Assembly: GCA_945868505.1 (NCBI GenBank) | Contig: CAMBLO010000001.1 | Span: forward strand, 145,620-209,619 | Source: an uncultured Clostridia bacterium | Lineage (GTDB): Bacteria > Bacillota > Clostridia > Lachnospirales > Anaerotignaceae | Direction: 5' to 3' | Length of the DNA stretch: 64,000 nucleotides | Part shown: positions 8,973 through 17,169 of the stretch, piece after piece | Layout: each line of letters begins with the position of its first letter | How positions within the stretch are numbered: position 1 is the stretch's first letter | Made by a program: the position numbers and the translations under genes | The notes under the pieces: generated by a model | Databases searched by the model: none | The model's input: the letters and a program-made list of their open reading frames with translations, nothing else | What the model was told of the DNA's origin: nothing

Positions 8973-9012
8973 ATATTAAGAAGAAGGATATAGTTACCTT
9001 TCGGTAGCGGTT

Positions 9013-11061
9013 TTATGCTTCCTGTTCTGCCAGTTTTTCCAGCAGCAGGTTGCTTCTGTCGATAAAGGCTGTCATTTCTTCGGAGGTCAGAGGGCGGTGG
9101 CTCATCAGTGCCAGATCATAGAGCTGATGGCACAGGAGAGAAGCGTCCTCCTTCTTTTCTTCCTTACCGGCCATGGAAAGCAGGGCTTTCACCAGCTTGT
9201 TGCTGCGGTTCAGCACCAGTGTTTCATCGGGCTTTAGATTTGCAAACATTGCCTTGAATTCTTCATTGTTTGCATAAGCCTCCATCATTTCCATCATACG
9301 TCTGGATTCTTCGGAAAGGAGGATCATAGCGGAAACTTTTTCGGCTTTCAGAGTTTCCAGTTTCACTTTCAGTTTATCATTGGAAACAGCGGCACGGAAC
9401 AAATCCTGCATTTGGTTGGATTCAAATTCCTCTGCCTGTTTTTTTGCTTCGGAAGCTTCTTCCTCATTCTTTTCCTGCAAGGAATCGATATCCGCATCCA
9501 CACGCTGTACTTTCAGCTTGATATCCTGATTCTTATATTCCAAGAAGGAAACAAAGGGCTTATCAACGGGAGTATCCATGATGGCTGCTTCCAAGCCCTG
9601 TTCCTTGAACAGGCGGATATACTGAGCCTGCTGGTTTACGTCTGTTGCGAAATAGATTGTGTTTTCATGTTTTTCTTTATTCTTTTCCAGATATTCGGAA
9701 ATGGTTTCATAAACACCGTCAGTTGTTTTCAGCAGCAGTGTATCTTTTACCTTATCGTAAAGCTTTTCTTCCCGCATACAGCCGTATTTGATGAAGATAT
9801 TGATATCATCCCAGAAGCCTTCGAAAGCAGGACGGTCGTTTTTGAACATCTGGTTCAGCTTGTCCGCAACCTTCTTTGTAATATATGCGTTCATTTTTTC
9901 CACATAGCCATCGTTCTGCAATGCGCTTCTGGAAACGTTCAGGGGCATATCGGGGCAATCCAGTACGCCTTTTAAGAGCAGCAGGAATTCAGGAACGACT
10001 TCCTTTACGTTATCAGCGATATAAACCTGATTGCAGTAAAGCTTTACTTCCCCGTCCATCATATCCATCTGTTCCACCAGCTTAGGGAAGTAGAGGATGC
10101 CTTTCAGGCGGAAAGGGTAGTCCATGTTCAGGTGAATCCAAAACAGAGGGTCGTTGATATCGTTAAATACCTTATGATAGAAGGCTTTGTATTCTTCTTC
10201 TGTGCAGTCTGCGGGCTTTTTCTGCCACAGAGGGTTGGTGTCGTTCAGGGGCTTGGGTTCTTCTGCTTCTGTCTCTGCTTTTGCTTCTTCTGCCGACTCC
10301 TGCTGTTCCTGCAGCATATCCATGGCTGCTTCTTTTGTCAGGTTGGCAGCCTCTTCGGGGGAAACGTGCAGGGTGTTTGCATCTTTTTCTGCCGCTGCCG
10401 CCGCTGCTTTTTCTTCTTCTGTTTCTTCCCTTTGAACATCTACATAGATGGGAACGGGCATGAAGGAGCAGTATTTCATCATAGCGGCATAAAGGGTTGC
10501 TTCGTTCAGGAATTCCTTGCCGTCTTCACCGATATGCAGGGTGATGGTAGTACCTCTTGTTTCTCTGGAACCGCTTTCCATTTCATAATCGATACCGCCT
10601 TCACAGCTCCATTTTGCGGCTTCTGCGCCGTTCTGGTAGGACAGGGAATCGATCTCAACTCTATCTGCGACCATGAAAGCAGAATAGAAGCCCAAACCGA
10701 AGTGACCGATGATCTCGTTGTCATCCTCGGATTTTTCCTGGAATTTTGCCAGGAAATCTGTTGCGCCGGAGAAGGCGATCTGGTTGATGTATTTTCTGAT
10801 TTCGTCAGCAGTCATACCGATACCGTTATCGATGACCTGCAATGTTTTTTCATCCTGATTCAGAACAACGTGGATTTCATATTTTTCATCGGCGGGGATA
10901 TCCGCTTCGCCCATCATGGACAGCTTCTGCAGCTTTGTGACTGCGTCGCAGGCATTGGATGTCAGTTCACGGATGAAAATATCCTTATCTGTGTAGAGCC
11001 ATTTTTTGATGATAGGCAGAAAATTTTCACTATTGATAGAAAGATTACCTTTTTCTTGCAT
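9013..11061 (-). CDS. htpG: Hsp90-family chaperone HtpG with an acidic linker
   Basis: 682 aa; typical bacterial HtpG is about 620-640. The N-terminal GHKL ATPase motifs are ELTSNACDAVTKL, DNGIGM and GHFGLGFYSAF. The middle domain carries FWIHLNMDYPFRLKGILYFP and the catalytic-loop region PLNVSRSALQ, followed by the dimerisation domain. Between the N and middle domains, about residues 210-275, is a Glu/Ala-rich charged insert (EETEEEKAAAAAAEK and further EEAKAETEAEEP) that resembles the charged linker of eukaryotic Hsp90. The start is the ATG at 11061, with AGGAGG 9 nt upstream; the 41-residue longer track ORF has no homology. CIRCE upstream puts it in the HrcA regulon with clpB. Confidence 0.96.
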   Translation of the reverse strand: MQEKGNLSINSENFLPIIKKWLYTDKDIFIRELTSNACDAVTKLQKLSMMGEADIPADEKYEIHVVLNQDEKTLQVIDNGIGMTADEIRKYINQIAFSGATDFLAKFQEKSEDDNEIIGHFGLGFYSAFMVADRVEIDSLSYQNGAEAAKWSCEGGIDYEMESGSRETRGTTITLHIGEDGKEFLNEATLYAAMMKYCSFMPVPIYVDVQREETEEEKAAAAAAEKDANTLHVSPEEAANLTKEAAMDMLQEQQESAEEAKAETEAEEPKPLNDTNPLWQKKPADCTEEEYKAFYHKVFNDINDPLFWIHLNMDYPFRLKGILYFPKLVEQMDMMDGEVKLYCNQVYIADNVKEVVPEFLLLLKGVLDCPDMPLNVSRSALQNDGYVEKMNAYITKKVADKLNQMFKNDRPAFEGFWDDINIFIKYGCMREEKLYDKVKDTLLLKTTDGVYETISEYLEKNKEKHENTIYFATDVNQQAQYIRLFKEQGLEAAIMDTPVDKPFVSFLEYKNQDIKLKVQRVDADIDSLQEKNEEEASEAKKQAEEFESNQMQDLFRAAVSNDKLKVKLETLKAEKVSAMILLSEESRRMMEMMEAYANNEEFKAMFANLKPDETLVLNRSNKLVKALLSMAGKEEKKEDASLLCHQLYDLALMSHRPLTSEEMTAFIDRSNLLLEKLAEQEA

Positions 11062-11192
11062 GATAAAAAACCTCCTAAAATATTTTTCAGAGCGATGGGA
11101 AAGGCTGATATTGTCGGATAAAATCAAATGATATCCATGCAAGCATTGGATATCATTGCCTTTTTCCGTGGCTCTGTTCGTCACTGATATCT

Positions 11193-11220
11193 ATTTTATC
11201 ACGCAAAAAGGAAAAGTCAA
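11193..11220 (-). promoter_or_regulatory. htpG promoter
   Basis: On the minus strand TTGACT (11215-11220) and TAAAAT (11193-11198) are 16 bp apart, directly downstream of the CIRCE element. Confidence 0.7.
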
Positions 11221-11227
11221 GAAAAAA

Positions 11228-11254
11228 TTAGCACTCATTTCAGGTGAGTGCTAG
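11228..11254 (-). promoter_or_regulatory. CIRCE operator of htpG
   Basis: TTAGCACTC-N9-GAGTGCTAG differs from the perfect consensus at one outer base. It lies 7 bp upstream of the htpG -35 box rather than over it, unlike the clpB site. Confidence 0.92.
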
Positions 11255-11275
11255 CAGAATTATAAAACGGATGAC

Positions 11276-11354
11276 GCACCAAGGAGCAAAAAAATCTTCC
11301 CCGCAAAAGGACTAACGTAATATTGCGGATGAAGCATTTTTTGCTCCTTGGTGC
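11276..11354. repeat. Long intergenic inverted repeat (79 nt hairpin)
   Basis: The outer arms GCACCAAGGAGCAAAAAA and TTTTTTGCTCCTTGGTGC are perfect complements of 18 bp. Inside, CCGCAA and TTGCGG form a second stem. It lies between the DUF5721-like terminator and the htpG CIRCE and encodes nothing. It lacks the layout of a terminator. A miniature palindromic element or a structured RNA are both possible. Confidence 0.75.
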
Positions 11355-11369
11355 TGATCGGTAAAATAA

Positions 11370-11396
11370 AATATCTCCGCCCAATGGGACGGAGAT
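11370..11396 (-). terminator. Terminator of the DUF5721-like gene
   Basis: ATCTCCGTCCC and GGGCGGAGAT pair around a 3-nt loop, followed on the minus strand by ATTTTATTTT. Confidence 0.7.
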
Positions 11397-11407
11397 CTGC
11401 GTTCTGT

Positions 11408-11878
11408 TTAGGTTTCCTGCAGCTGGATGCCGATGCCGTTTTTCTTGAAGAATTTCAGCACATATTCTTCCCAGAGCTTTTCGGGGCTTTTATCCAGAGA
11501 AAAAGTTTCCTGGGAAATAGCGGTGGTGCAGAGGATGGTGTTGTCCTTAAAGAGGATATTCAGGAAGGCGGCTTTCGTATTGGGCAAGTGAGTGGTCTTT
11601 TCTTCGGAAAGGGAAAACACCAGCTTGATGGCCTTGGGCAGCTTATTGCCCTTGATGGCATGGAATACAAAGGGGCGCATTTCTTCCCAACGTACAAAGC
11701 GGGAAAGCCCTTGTTCCTGTTCTTCGGCAGTATAAAAATCCATGTTGCGCTTGCCTTCCATGACGAAAGAGGCGAAGGTGGTCAGTTCTCCCTGCCGAAA
11801 GAGGAAGGAATCGAAGGTATCACCTTTTAAAAGCAGTGCCATAAATGATTTTGTGTCGTTGACGGTGAAAGCAAGCAT
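11408..11878 (-). CDS. DUF5721-like protein of unknown function
   Basis: 156 aa, soluble, no signal peptide. The N-terminus MLAFTVNDTKSFMALLLKGD followed by FDSFLFRQGELTTFASFVMEG resembles clostridial proteins annotated DUF5721; I recall this family only by its N-terminal pattern. The start is the ATG at 11878, which follows AGGAGGA at good spacing; the longer track ORF runs through the palindromic leader. No catalytic motif is visible. Neighbours do not suggest a role. The short 5' leader contains three consecutive hairpins (11899-11972). Confidence 0.75.
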   Translation of the reverse strand: MLAFTVNDTKSFMALLLKGDTFDSFLFRQGELTTFASFVMEGKRNMDFYTAEEQEQGLSRFVRWEEMRPFVFHAIKGNKLPKAIKLVFSLSEEKTTHLPNTKAAFLNILFKDNTILCTTAISQETFSLDKSPEKLWEEYVLKFFKKNGIGIQLQET

Positions 11879-11898
11879 AAAATAAATCCTCCTAAGTG

Positions 11899-11972
11899 GT
11901 TTGGCGTAGCCAAACTGCGAGGCAGTCTTTCTAAGAAAACGTAACATATAAAATTTTTGTTTTCTTAGAAAG
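11899..11972. repeat. Three consecutive perfect hairpins in the DUF5721-like leader
   Basis: GTTTGGC-GTA-GCCAAAC, then ACTGC-GAG-GCAGT, then CTTTCTAAGAAAAC with GTTTTCTTAGAAAG around an 18-nt loop. Each stem is perfect and they follow one another almost without gaps. The first has the same 7-bp/3-nt layout as a hairpin at 42609-42625. Confidence 0.8.
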
Positions 11973-12047
11973 ATGCCCATAAAAATGTGTACTTTAATTC
12001 TATATTAATTTTATTTTACATTTTCCCGGAGGATTTTTCAATCTTAA

Positions 12048-13457
12048 TTAACCTTTGAAGGAAATGATCAGCTTGCCGTCATTCCATTGAATGAACTTTG
12101 ATTCGCTGAAAACAGGCTTCGTGTTGTCCCGATAGACCTCTCCTGTACGGAATACGGAGAGCAATACCCCTGCCAGTGCCATATTCAGCAGAAGGGCAGA
12201 GCCGCCATAAGACAGGAAGGGCAGGGCAATGGGAGCAATGATGGGATACCCCAGATTTACGATGATGTAAATGAGGATTTCCGCTGCGAAGGTGCAGAGG
12301 ATGGCAAGGGATACCATCTGCCCCAACAGGCTTTTCTGCTTCAGACATTTGCGGAAGCCCAAGGCAAGGAACAATGCCAACAGCAGCACCAATCCGATGG
12401 AAACTGCCCAGCCGTAGCGATAGGTCAGGAAGGTCAGCAGATAGTTCGACCGAAATTCTGTTGGAGGAAGTAGAAGATAAGTATTGATTTCCGCAAAAGC
12501 AGTTCCTTCTCCAAGAAAAACAGAGTTTTCCAATATTTCTCGCAACAGAAGCGGAAGATAGCCTGCGCCATGCGGGTCTGTTTCCGGATGGAAAACAGTC
12601 AGCAGCGTCTGCACACGTTCAAACCGATAGGAAACTGCACATATCAGAAAGAGAAATACAGCGATTCCCACAAGAATGAACAACAGCAGGAGGGACTTCG
12701 TATTCCCACCAAACCAGTTTCGCATTGCCGCAACGAGCATCAAAACCCCAGCGGCGCAGACGAACAGAAAAAGTCCGGCAAAGGTATGGCAAAGGGCTAA
12801 CTGTACGCAGAAAAAAGCCGCCGCCAAACCGCCCAGAAAATAGCCCTGTTTCCCTTTTTCCCGCAAATGATAAAATATGCCGCAGAAGGTCAGTGGGAAC
12901 AATGTTGATAAAGCAATGGGGCTGAGTGTAAAAGCGCCGAGAGTAAGCCATTTGTTGCCATTATATCCTGCGCCGATCAGCTGCGCCAATACATCAATTC
13001 CCAGAAGGCATAGGGGGAGCAGATAGGGACGTTTTCCGAAGAAGGAAAAATCCAAGAAATATGCTCCAATGAAGGCAGCCAGACTTAATGGAAGATAAAG
13101 AAGCAGCCCATTTATGGAAATAGATTTATAACCTTCCTCTGGCGATATATTTGTGATGAATAGATACTGAATGACAGCACCTAGCAAAAACAGCAGCAAT
13201 ACCAATCCGATCATCCCCCACTGGGGCGCAGGCTTATGGGTATTGTCCAACGCCGCTCCCACTGCCACAGGGTCACCCATTTGCAGCAGAGCCTTTTCCT
13301 CGGCGGTGCTTTCCGGATCACCCATGTCCATATAGGCATTTTTCTGGTCGATCAGGTGGTTTTCGATCTCCTGTGCTACAACGGGATGCGCTTTTTTCCA
13401 TCTGATCTGTTCGCAGACCTTTTCTGCGTATCGTTTGAAGGGGTCAGAAGCATTCAC
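12048..13457 (-). CDS. SEDS (FtsW/RodA/SpoVE) family protein with an N-terminal PadR-associated helical domain
   Basis: 469 aa. Residues 1-75 are a soluble helical domain (HPVVAQEIENHLIDQKNAY and a later MGDPVAVGAALD) of the permease-prefix/HAAS type that often accompanies PadR regulators. The rest is a polytopic membrane protein of about ten segments ending in PIALPFLSYGGSALLLNMAL, the signature of SEDS proteins. SEDS proteins polymerise glycan strands together with a class B penicillin-binding protein, none of which is encoded nearby. The start is GTG at 13457, 8 nt from AAGGAGG; the track's TTG is too close to it. The gene overlaps padR by 14 nt, so expression is coupled to that regulator. 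Confidence 0.88.
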   Translation of the reverse strand: MNASDPFKRYAEKVCEQIRWKKAHPVVAQEIENHLIDQKNAYMDMGDPESTAEEKALLQMGDPVAVGAALDNTHKPAPQWGMIGLVLLLFLLGAVIQYLFITNISPEEGYKSISINGLLLYLPLSLAAFIGAYFLDFSFFGKRPYLLPLCLLGIDVLAQLIGAGYNGNKWLTLGAFTLSPIALSTLFPLTFCGIFYHLREKGKQGYFLGGLAAAFFCVQLALCHTFAGLFLFVCAAGVLMLVAAMRNWFGGNTKSLLLLFILVGIAVFLFLICAVSYRFERVQTLLTVFHPETDPHGAGYLPLLLREILENSVFLGEGTAFAEINTYLLLPPTEFRSNYLLTFLTYRYGWAVSIGLVLLLALFLALGFRKCLKQKSLLGQMVSLAILCTFAAEILIYIIVNLGYPIIAPIALPFLSYGGSALLLNMALAGVLLSVFRTGEVYRDNTKPVFSESKFIQWNDGKLIISFKG

Positions 13458-13791
13458 AAGCAAGACCTCCTTCCAGAATTTTGCTGACGGCGGAGGAATA
13501 TTCCTTCCATTCGGCAGTTTTTTCCTTTAGAAATTTTTGGCCTTTCCCCGTCAGGCGGTAATATTTGCGGACGCGGGCGGAATCGGCATTTTCCTCGTAG
13601 GATTCCAGAAGCCCCTTTTTCTCCAGACCGTGCAGCAGAGGGTAGAGGGTGCCGGCTTTCAGCTGAAAGGTGTTGTCGGAACGGCGAGCCAATTCTTCGA
13701 TGATTTGGTAGCCGTACATATCCTGCCCGTCCAGCAATTTTAGGATGAGGGTAGCGGTGCTTCCCGCCAGTAGGGTTTTATCTATGGGCAT
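13444..13791 (-). CDS. PadR-family transcriptional regulator
   Basis: 115 aa winged-helix protein. MYGYQIIEELARRSDNTFQL and AGTLYPLLHGLEKKGLLES are the classic PadR N-terminal motifs, and VRKYYRLTGKGQKFL is the wing strand. PadR dimers repress by binding palindromes near their own promoter. The start is the ATG at 13791 (MPIDKTLLAG) with AAGGAG 8 nt upstream; the track's GTG overlaps the Shine-Dalgarno. Its end overlaps the SEDS gene, and several AT palindromes lie just upstream. Confidence 0.94.
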   Translation of the reverse strand: MPIDKTLLAGSTATLILKLLDGQDMYGYQIIEELARRSDNTFQLKAGTLYPLLHGLEKKGLLESYEENADSARVRKYYRLTGKGQKFLKEKTAEWKEYSSAVSKILEGGLACECF

Positions 13792-13819
13792 TGCAATCAC
13801 TCCTTATGTATAGATATTC

Positions 13820-13910
13820 GATATATCGTTATCCTGATTATATATAGAATGTCTATATATGTCCAATAACAAATTTTTATTGCTCCTAATATATCGATAA
13901 TCTATATATC
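13820..13910. promoter_or_regulatory. padR-glnS divergent region with AT palindromes, candidate PadR operators
   Basis: ATATATAGA-ATG-TCTATATAT (13840-13860) is a perfect 9-3-9 palindrome. CGATATATCG (13820-13829) is another, and ATATCGAT followed by a further TCTATATAT is at 13891-13909. Multiple copies upstream of a padR gene suggest an autoregulatory operator array. The assignment to PadR is an inference from position. Confidence 0.6.
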
Positions 13911-13935
13911 TGATTAGAAAAATTTTTCATGTTTC

Positions 13936-13964
13936 TTGCCTTAAAACCATCGTTGTATTATAAT
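13936..13964 (+). promoter_or_regulatory. glnS promoter
   Basis: TTGCCT and TATAAT are separated by 17 bp, 61 nt upstream of the glnS start. No T-box or terminator is visible in the short leader. Confidence 0.8.
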
Positions 13965-14024
13965 AAAGTATCATACTATGATTGTAAAAAATCTCTAACG
14001 AATGAAAATATAGGAGGGCGACCA

Positions 14025-15704
14025 ATGGCTGAAGAAAAAAACATGGAAAACAACAGCGGTCTGGGTGCAACGGGTAACTTTATCCACAACTACATCCAGG
14101 AAGACCTGAAAGGGGAACTGAATAAGATTCATACCAGATTCCCGCCCGAACCCAATGGCTACCTGCACATCGGTCATGCAAAATCCATCTGCCTGAACTT
14201 TGGTATGGCAAATTTGTACGGCGGCAAATGCAACCTGCGTTTTGACGACACCAACCCTACAAAGGAAGATGTGGAATATGTAGAATCCATTCAGGAGGAC
14301 GTAAAATGGCTGGGCTTCGATTGGGAAGACAGACTGTATTACGCTTCCAGCTATTTTGATAAATACTATGAAGTGGCAGTGAAGCTTATCAAAGAAGGCA
14401 AGGCTTTCGTGGATGAACTGACAGCGGAAGAAATGAGAGAATATCGCGGCACTCTGAACACACCCGGGAAGGAAAGCCCTTACCGTAACAGAAGCGTGGA
14501 GGAAAATCTGGATTTGTTTGAACGGATGAAAGCCGGCGAATTCCCCGATGGCTCCAAAACACTGCGTGCAAAGATCGACATGTCTTCTCCCAATATCAAC
14601 ATGAGAGACCCTGTCATCTATCGTATCTCCCATTCCACTCACCATACCACAGGGGACAAATGGTGCATCTACCCTATGTATGACTTTGCACATCCTCTGG
14701 AAGATGCCATCGAAGGTATCACCCATTCCATTTGTACCATGGAATTTGAAGACCACAGACCTCTCTATGACTGGGTGGTAAGAGAAGCGGGTTATACCGT
14801 AAATCCTCCTAGACAGATTGAATTTGCCCGTCTGGGTATGACAAATACTGTTATGAGCAAGAGAAAACTCCGTACGCTGGTGGAAAATGGTCTGGTTGAC
14901 GGTTGGGACGACCCTCGTATGCCGACCATCAGTGGTCTGCGCCGCCGTGGCTATACCCCTGCGTCCATTCGTGATTTCTGTGAACGCATCGGCGTTTCCA
15001 AGGCAAACAGCATGGTAGATAGCGGTCTGCTGGATTACTGCATCCGTGACGATCTGAAGGCAAAAGCAAAGGTAGTTATGGCTGTTCTGGACCCTCTGAA
15101 ATTGGTTATCACTAACTATCCTGAGGATCAGGTGGAAATGATGGAACTGGAAAATAACCCCGAAACACCTGAATTGGGCACAAGACTGGCTCCCTTCACC
15201 AGAGAACTGTATATTGAAAGAGAGGACTTCATGGAAGAACCTGTAAAGAAATTCTTCCGTCTGGCTCCCGGCAAGGAAGTGCGTCTGAAAGGTGCTTATT
15301 TCGTAACCTGCACAGATTTTGTGAAGGATGAAAACGGCGTTGTGACAGAAGTACACTGCACCTATGACCCCGAAACAAAGAGCGGCAGCGGCTTTGAAGG
15401 CAGAAAGGTCAAAGGCACTCTGCATTGGGTAAGCGCCAAGGAAAACGTGGCTGCAACAGCAAGACTGTACGATCACATGATGCTGGACAACCCCGATGAC
15501 CCCAACGGCGAAATGATTATGAACCCCAACTCTTTGGAAGTAAAGGAATGCTTCATCGAACCTTCCATCAAAGATGCAAAGAAGGGCGATAGATTCCAGT
15601 TCATGAGAAACGGCTACTATATCGTAGATACGAAGGATACAACAGAAGAACATCTGGTATTCAACCGCATCGTTCCTCTGAAAAGCTCCTTCAAACTGAA
15701 ATAA
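14025..15704 (+). CDS. glnS: Glutaminyl-tRNA synthetase
   Basis: 559 aa class I synthetase that charges tRNA-Gln directly with glutamine. The HIGH motif (residues 48-51 in [12 protein letters not shown]), [14 protein letters not shown], the LGFDW segment and the VMSKRKL loop (about 276-282) are the GlnRS versions rather than GluRS; the beta-barrel anticodon-binding domains follow. Many Firmicutes make Gln-tRNA through GatCAB, so a dedicated GlnRS is typical of only some Clostridia and is often ascribed to horizontal transfer. The start at 14025 follows AGGAGGG; the track ORF begins upstream in the promoter. Confidence 0.95.
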   Translation: MAEEKNMENNSGLGATGNFIHNYIQEDLKGELNKIHTRFPPEPNGYLHIGHAKSICLNFGMANLYGGKCNLRFDDTNPTKEDVEYVESIQEDVKWLGFDWEDRLYYASSYFDKYYEVAVKLIKEGKAFVDELTAEEMREYRGTLNTPGKESPYRNRSVEENLDLFERMKAGEFPDGSKTLRAKIDMSSPNINMRDPVIYRISHSTHHTTGDKWCIYPMYDFAHPLEDAIEGITHSICTMEFEDHRPLYDWVVREAGYTVNPPRQIEFARLGMTNTVMSKRKLRTLVENGLVDGWDDPRMPTISGLRRRGYTPASIRDFCERIGVSKANSMVDSGLLDYCIRDDLKAKAKVVMAVLDPLKLVITNYPEDQVEMMELENNPETPELGTRLAPFTRELYIEREDFMEEPVKKFFRLAPGKEVRLKGAYFVTCTDFVKDENGVVTEVHCTYDPETKSGSGFEGRKVKGTLHWVSAKENVAATARLYDHMMLDNPDDPNGEMIMNPNSLEVKECFIEPSIKDAKKGDRFQFMRNGYYIVDTKDTTEEHLVFNRIVPLKSSFKLK

Positions 15705-15718
15705 AGAAAGAGAATCGC

Positions 15719-15748
15719 AAAGGCGAGCCCATGGGCTCGCTTTTGTTT
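15719..15748 (+). terminator. glnS terminator
   Basis: GCGAGCCCATGGGCTCGC is a self-complementary stem followed by TTTTGTTT. Confidence 0.8.
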
Positions 15749-15870
15749 ATGAATCACTGCATTTTCTTTTTTCTTAATAGAAATTCCCTTTTTTATGAAA
15801 GAATTATGGTGTATACTGTAATATGAGGAGAAATCTTTACATTCTTTACAAAAGAAACGGAGTTGAGATT

Positions 15871-16656
15871 GTGAGAGAAAAGCTGAAAGATTGCAACCGC
15901 ATTGTCGTAAAGGTTGGTACATCTACCATTACATATCCAAACGGCAGACTGAACCTGAAACGGATTGAAGAACTGGCGTGGGTTTTGACAGACCTGCGGA
16001 ATAGGGGCAAGGAAGTTGTTCTTGTTACCAGCGGTGCCATCGGCGTGGGCGCAGTGCGTATGGCAATGCAGGAACGCCCGACGGTTACCCGTGAAAAACA
16101 GGCGGCTGCTGCCGTGGGGCAGGCGATGCTGATGCAGATTTATCATAACTTTTTTGACAGATATAATCAGACCGTTGCCCAGATTTTGCTGACAAAGGAA
16201 GAATTGAGCAGCGACAGCAGATATGAAAATACGAAGAATACTTTGGAAACACTATTGGAAATGGGCATCCTGCCCATCGTCAATGCTAACGATACGATTT
16301 CCACTTACGAAATCGAAATTTCCGATAATGACCGCCTTTCTGCCATGGTGGCGGAGATTATCAAGGCAGACCTGCTGATTTTGCTGACGGATATTGATGC
16401 CCTCTATGACAAAGACCCTCGTTCCAATCCCGATGCGAAACGGGTTGCCCATGTGGCTGCGGTGACTGACGAGGTCAGAGCCATGGCGGGGGAAAAGAAA
16501 GGCTCGGAATTCAGCGTTGGCGGTATGAAAACCAAGCTGCAGGCAGCGGCCATCTGTCTGGATGCGGGGGTGAAAATGGCCATTGCCAATGGGGAGGACC
16601 CGAAGGTGGTGCATCGTATCATTGATGGAGAAGATGTGGGCACACTATTTGGGTAA
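15871..16656 (+). CDS. proB: Glutamate 5-kinase
   Basis: 261 aa amino-acid kinase-fold enzyme that phosphorylates glutamate in the first step of proline synthesis. Motifs include VVKVGTSTITYPNGRLN, VLVTSGAIGVGAVRM, VNANDTIS, DNDRLSAMVAEIIKADLLIL and the C-terminal GGMKTKLQAA. It lacks the C-terminal PUA domain of the enterobacterial enzyme, as is common in short clostridial forms. The GTG at 15871 follows a GGAG and gives the family N-terminus REKLKDCNRIVVKVG; the track's upstream ATG at 15823 lies next to a TATACT -10 box. Partner proA is three genes downstream. Confidence 0.94.
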   Translation: MREKLKDCNRIVVKVGTSTITYPNGRLNLKRIEELAWVLTDLRNRGKEVVLVTSGAIGVGAVRMAMQERPTVTREKQAAAAVGQAMLMQIYHNFFDRYNQTVAQILLTKEELSSDSRYENTKNTLETLLEMGILPIVNANDTISTYEIEISDNDRLSAMVAEIIKADLLILLTDIDALYDKDPRSNPDAKRVAHVAAVTDEVRAMAGEKKGSEFSVGGMKTKLQAAAICLDAGVKMAIANGEDPKVVHRIIDGEDVGTLFG

Positions 16657-16691
16657 TGATTTTTGGATTGAAACATAAGGAGGAAAAAGAG

Positions 16692-17168
16692 ATGAGTTAT
16701 TGTCCAAATTGCGGCAGACAGATTCTAGACGAAAGTCTGGGCTGTCCCGTTTGTAATGTAAAAAATAATACTGACCCTACGAAAACGGTAATTGATGGGC
16801 AGGCAGAAGAGGTCAAAGCAGAAACGGTGGATACCTTTACTGTGGAGGACAGCGATGGAAAGACCCATCATTTTGAAAGCAATACGGAAACGGGCGATGC
16901 AGAATATGTGAAACAGGAAAAGGTTTCTTCGGATGCCACCATACATCCTTTACTGAAGGTGCTGATTATCGTGCTGATCGTTATGGTAGGCGGTTTTGGT
17001 GCCATCGCAGGCTGTGTGGCAGGCGTTGTCCTTTCCAAAAGCCCCTCTGAAGATTACCGCCGCTTCGGGAAGCTGATGATGACTGTCAGCATCGTGATGC
17101 TGGTGCTTTCCTTCCTGTGCTGCGTGATGACAGCATCCGTTGGAAGCCTGAGCTATATGCTGGATTGA
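16692..17168 (+). CDS. Zinc-ribbon membrane protein of unknown function
   Basis: 158 aa. The N-terminal CPNCGRQILDESLGCPVC is a four-Cys zinc ribbon. A polar acidic linker of about 60 residues follows, then two hydrophobic segments (VLIIVLIVMVGGFGAIAG and MMTVSIVMLVLSFLCCVM). The ribbon should therefore face the cytoplasm or be tethered to the membrane. The start at 16692 has AAGGAGG upstream; the track start lies 36 nt earlier. It sits between proB and proA with short gaps, so it is cotranscribed, but no link to proline synthesis is evident. Confidence 0.85.
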   Translation: MSYCPNCGRQILDESLGCPVCNVKNNTDPTKTVIDGQAEEVKAETVDTFTVEDSDGKTHHFESNTETGDAEYVKQEKVSSDATIHPLLKVLIIVLIVMVGGFGAIAGCVAGVVLSKSPSEDYRRFGKLMMTVSIVMLVLSFLCCVMTASVGSLSYMLD

Positions 17169-17169
17169 T

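Noticed and set aside
13965-14024. T-box or other riboswitch before glnS
   Set aside because: The leader after the promoter is only about 50 nt and has no terminator or T-box sequence.
13995-15653. 552-codon minus-strand frame opposite glnS, and similar long frames opposite the BaiN-like/cmk genes (25460-27187) and infB (37483-39069)
   Set aside because: All are mirror frames of strongly supported genes and resemble no protein family.
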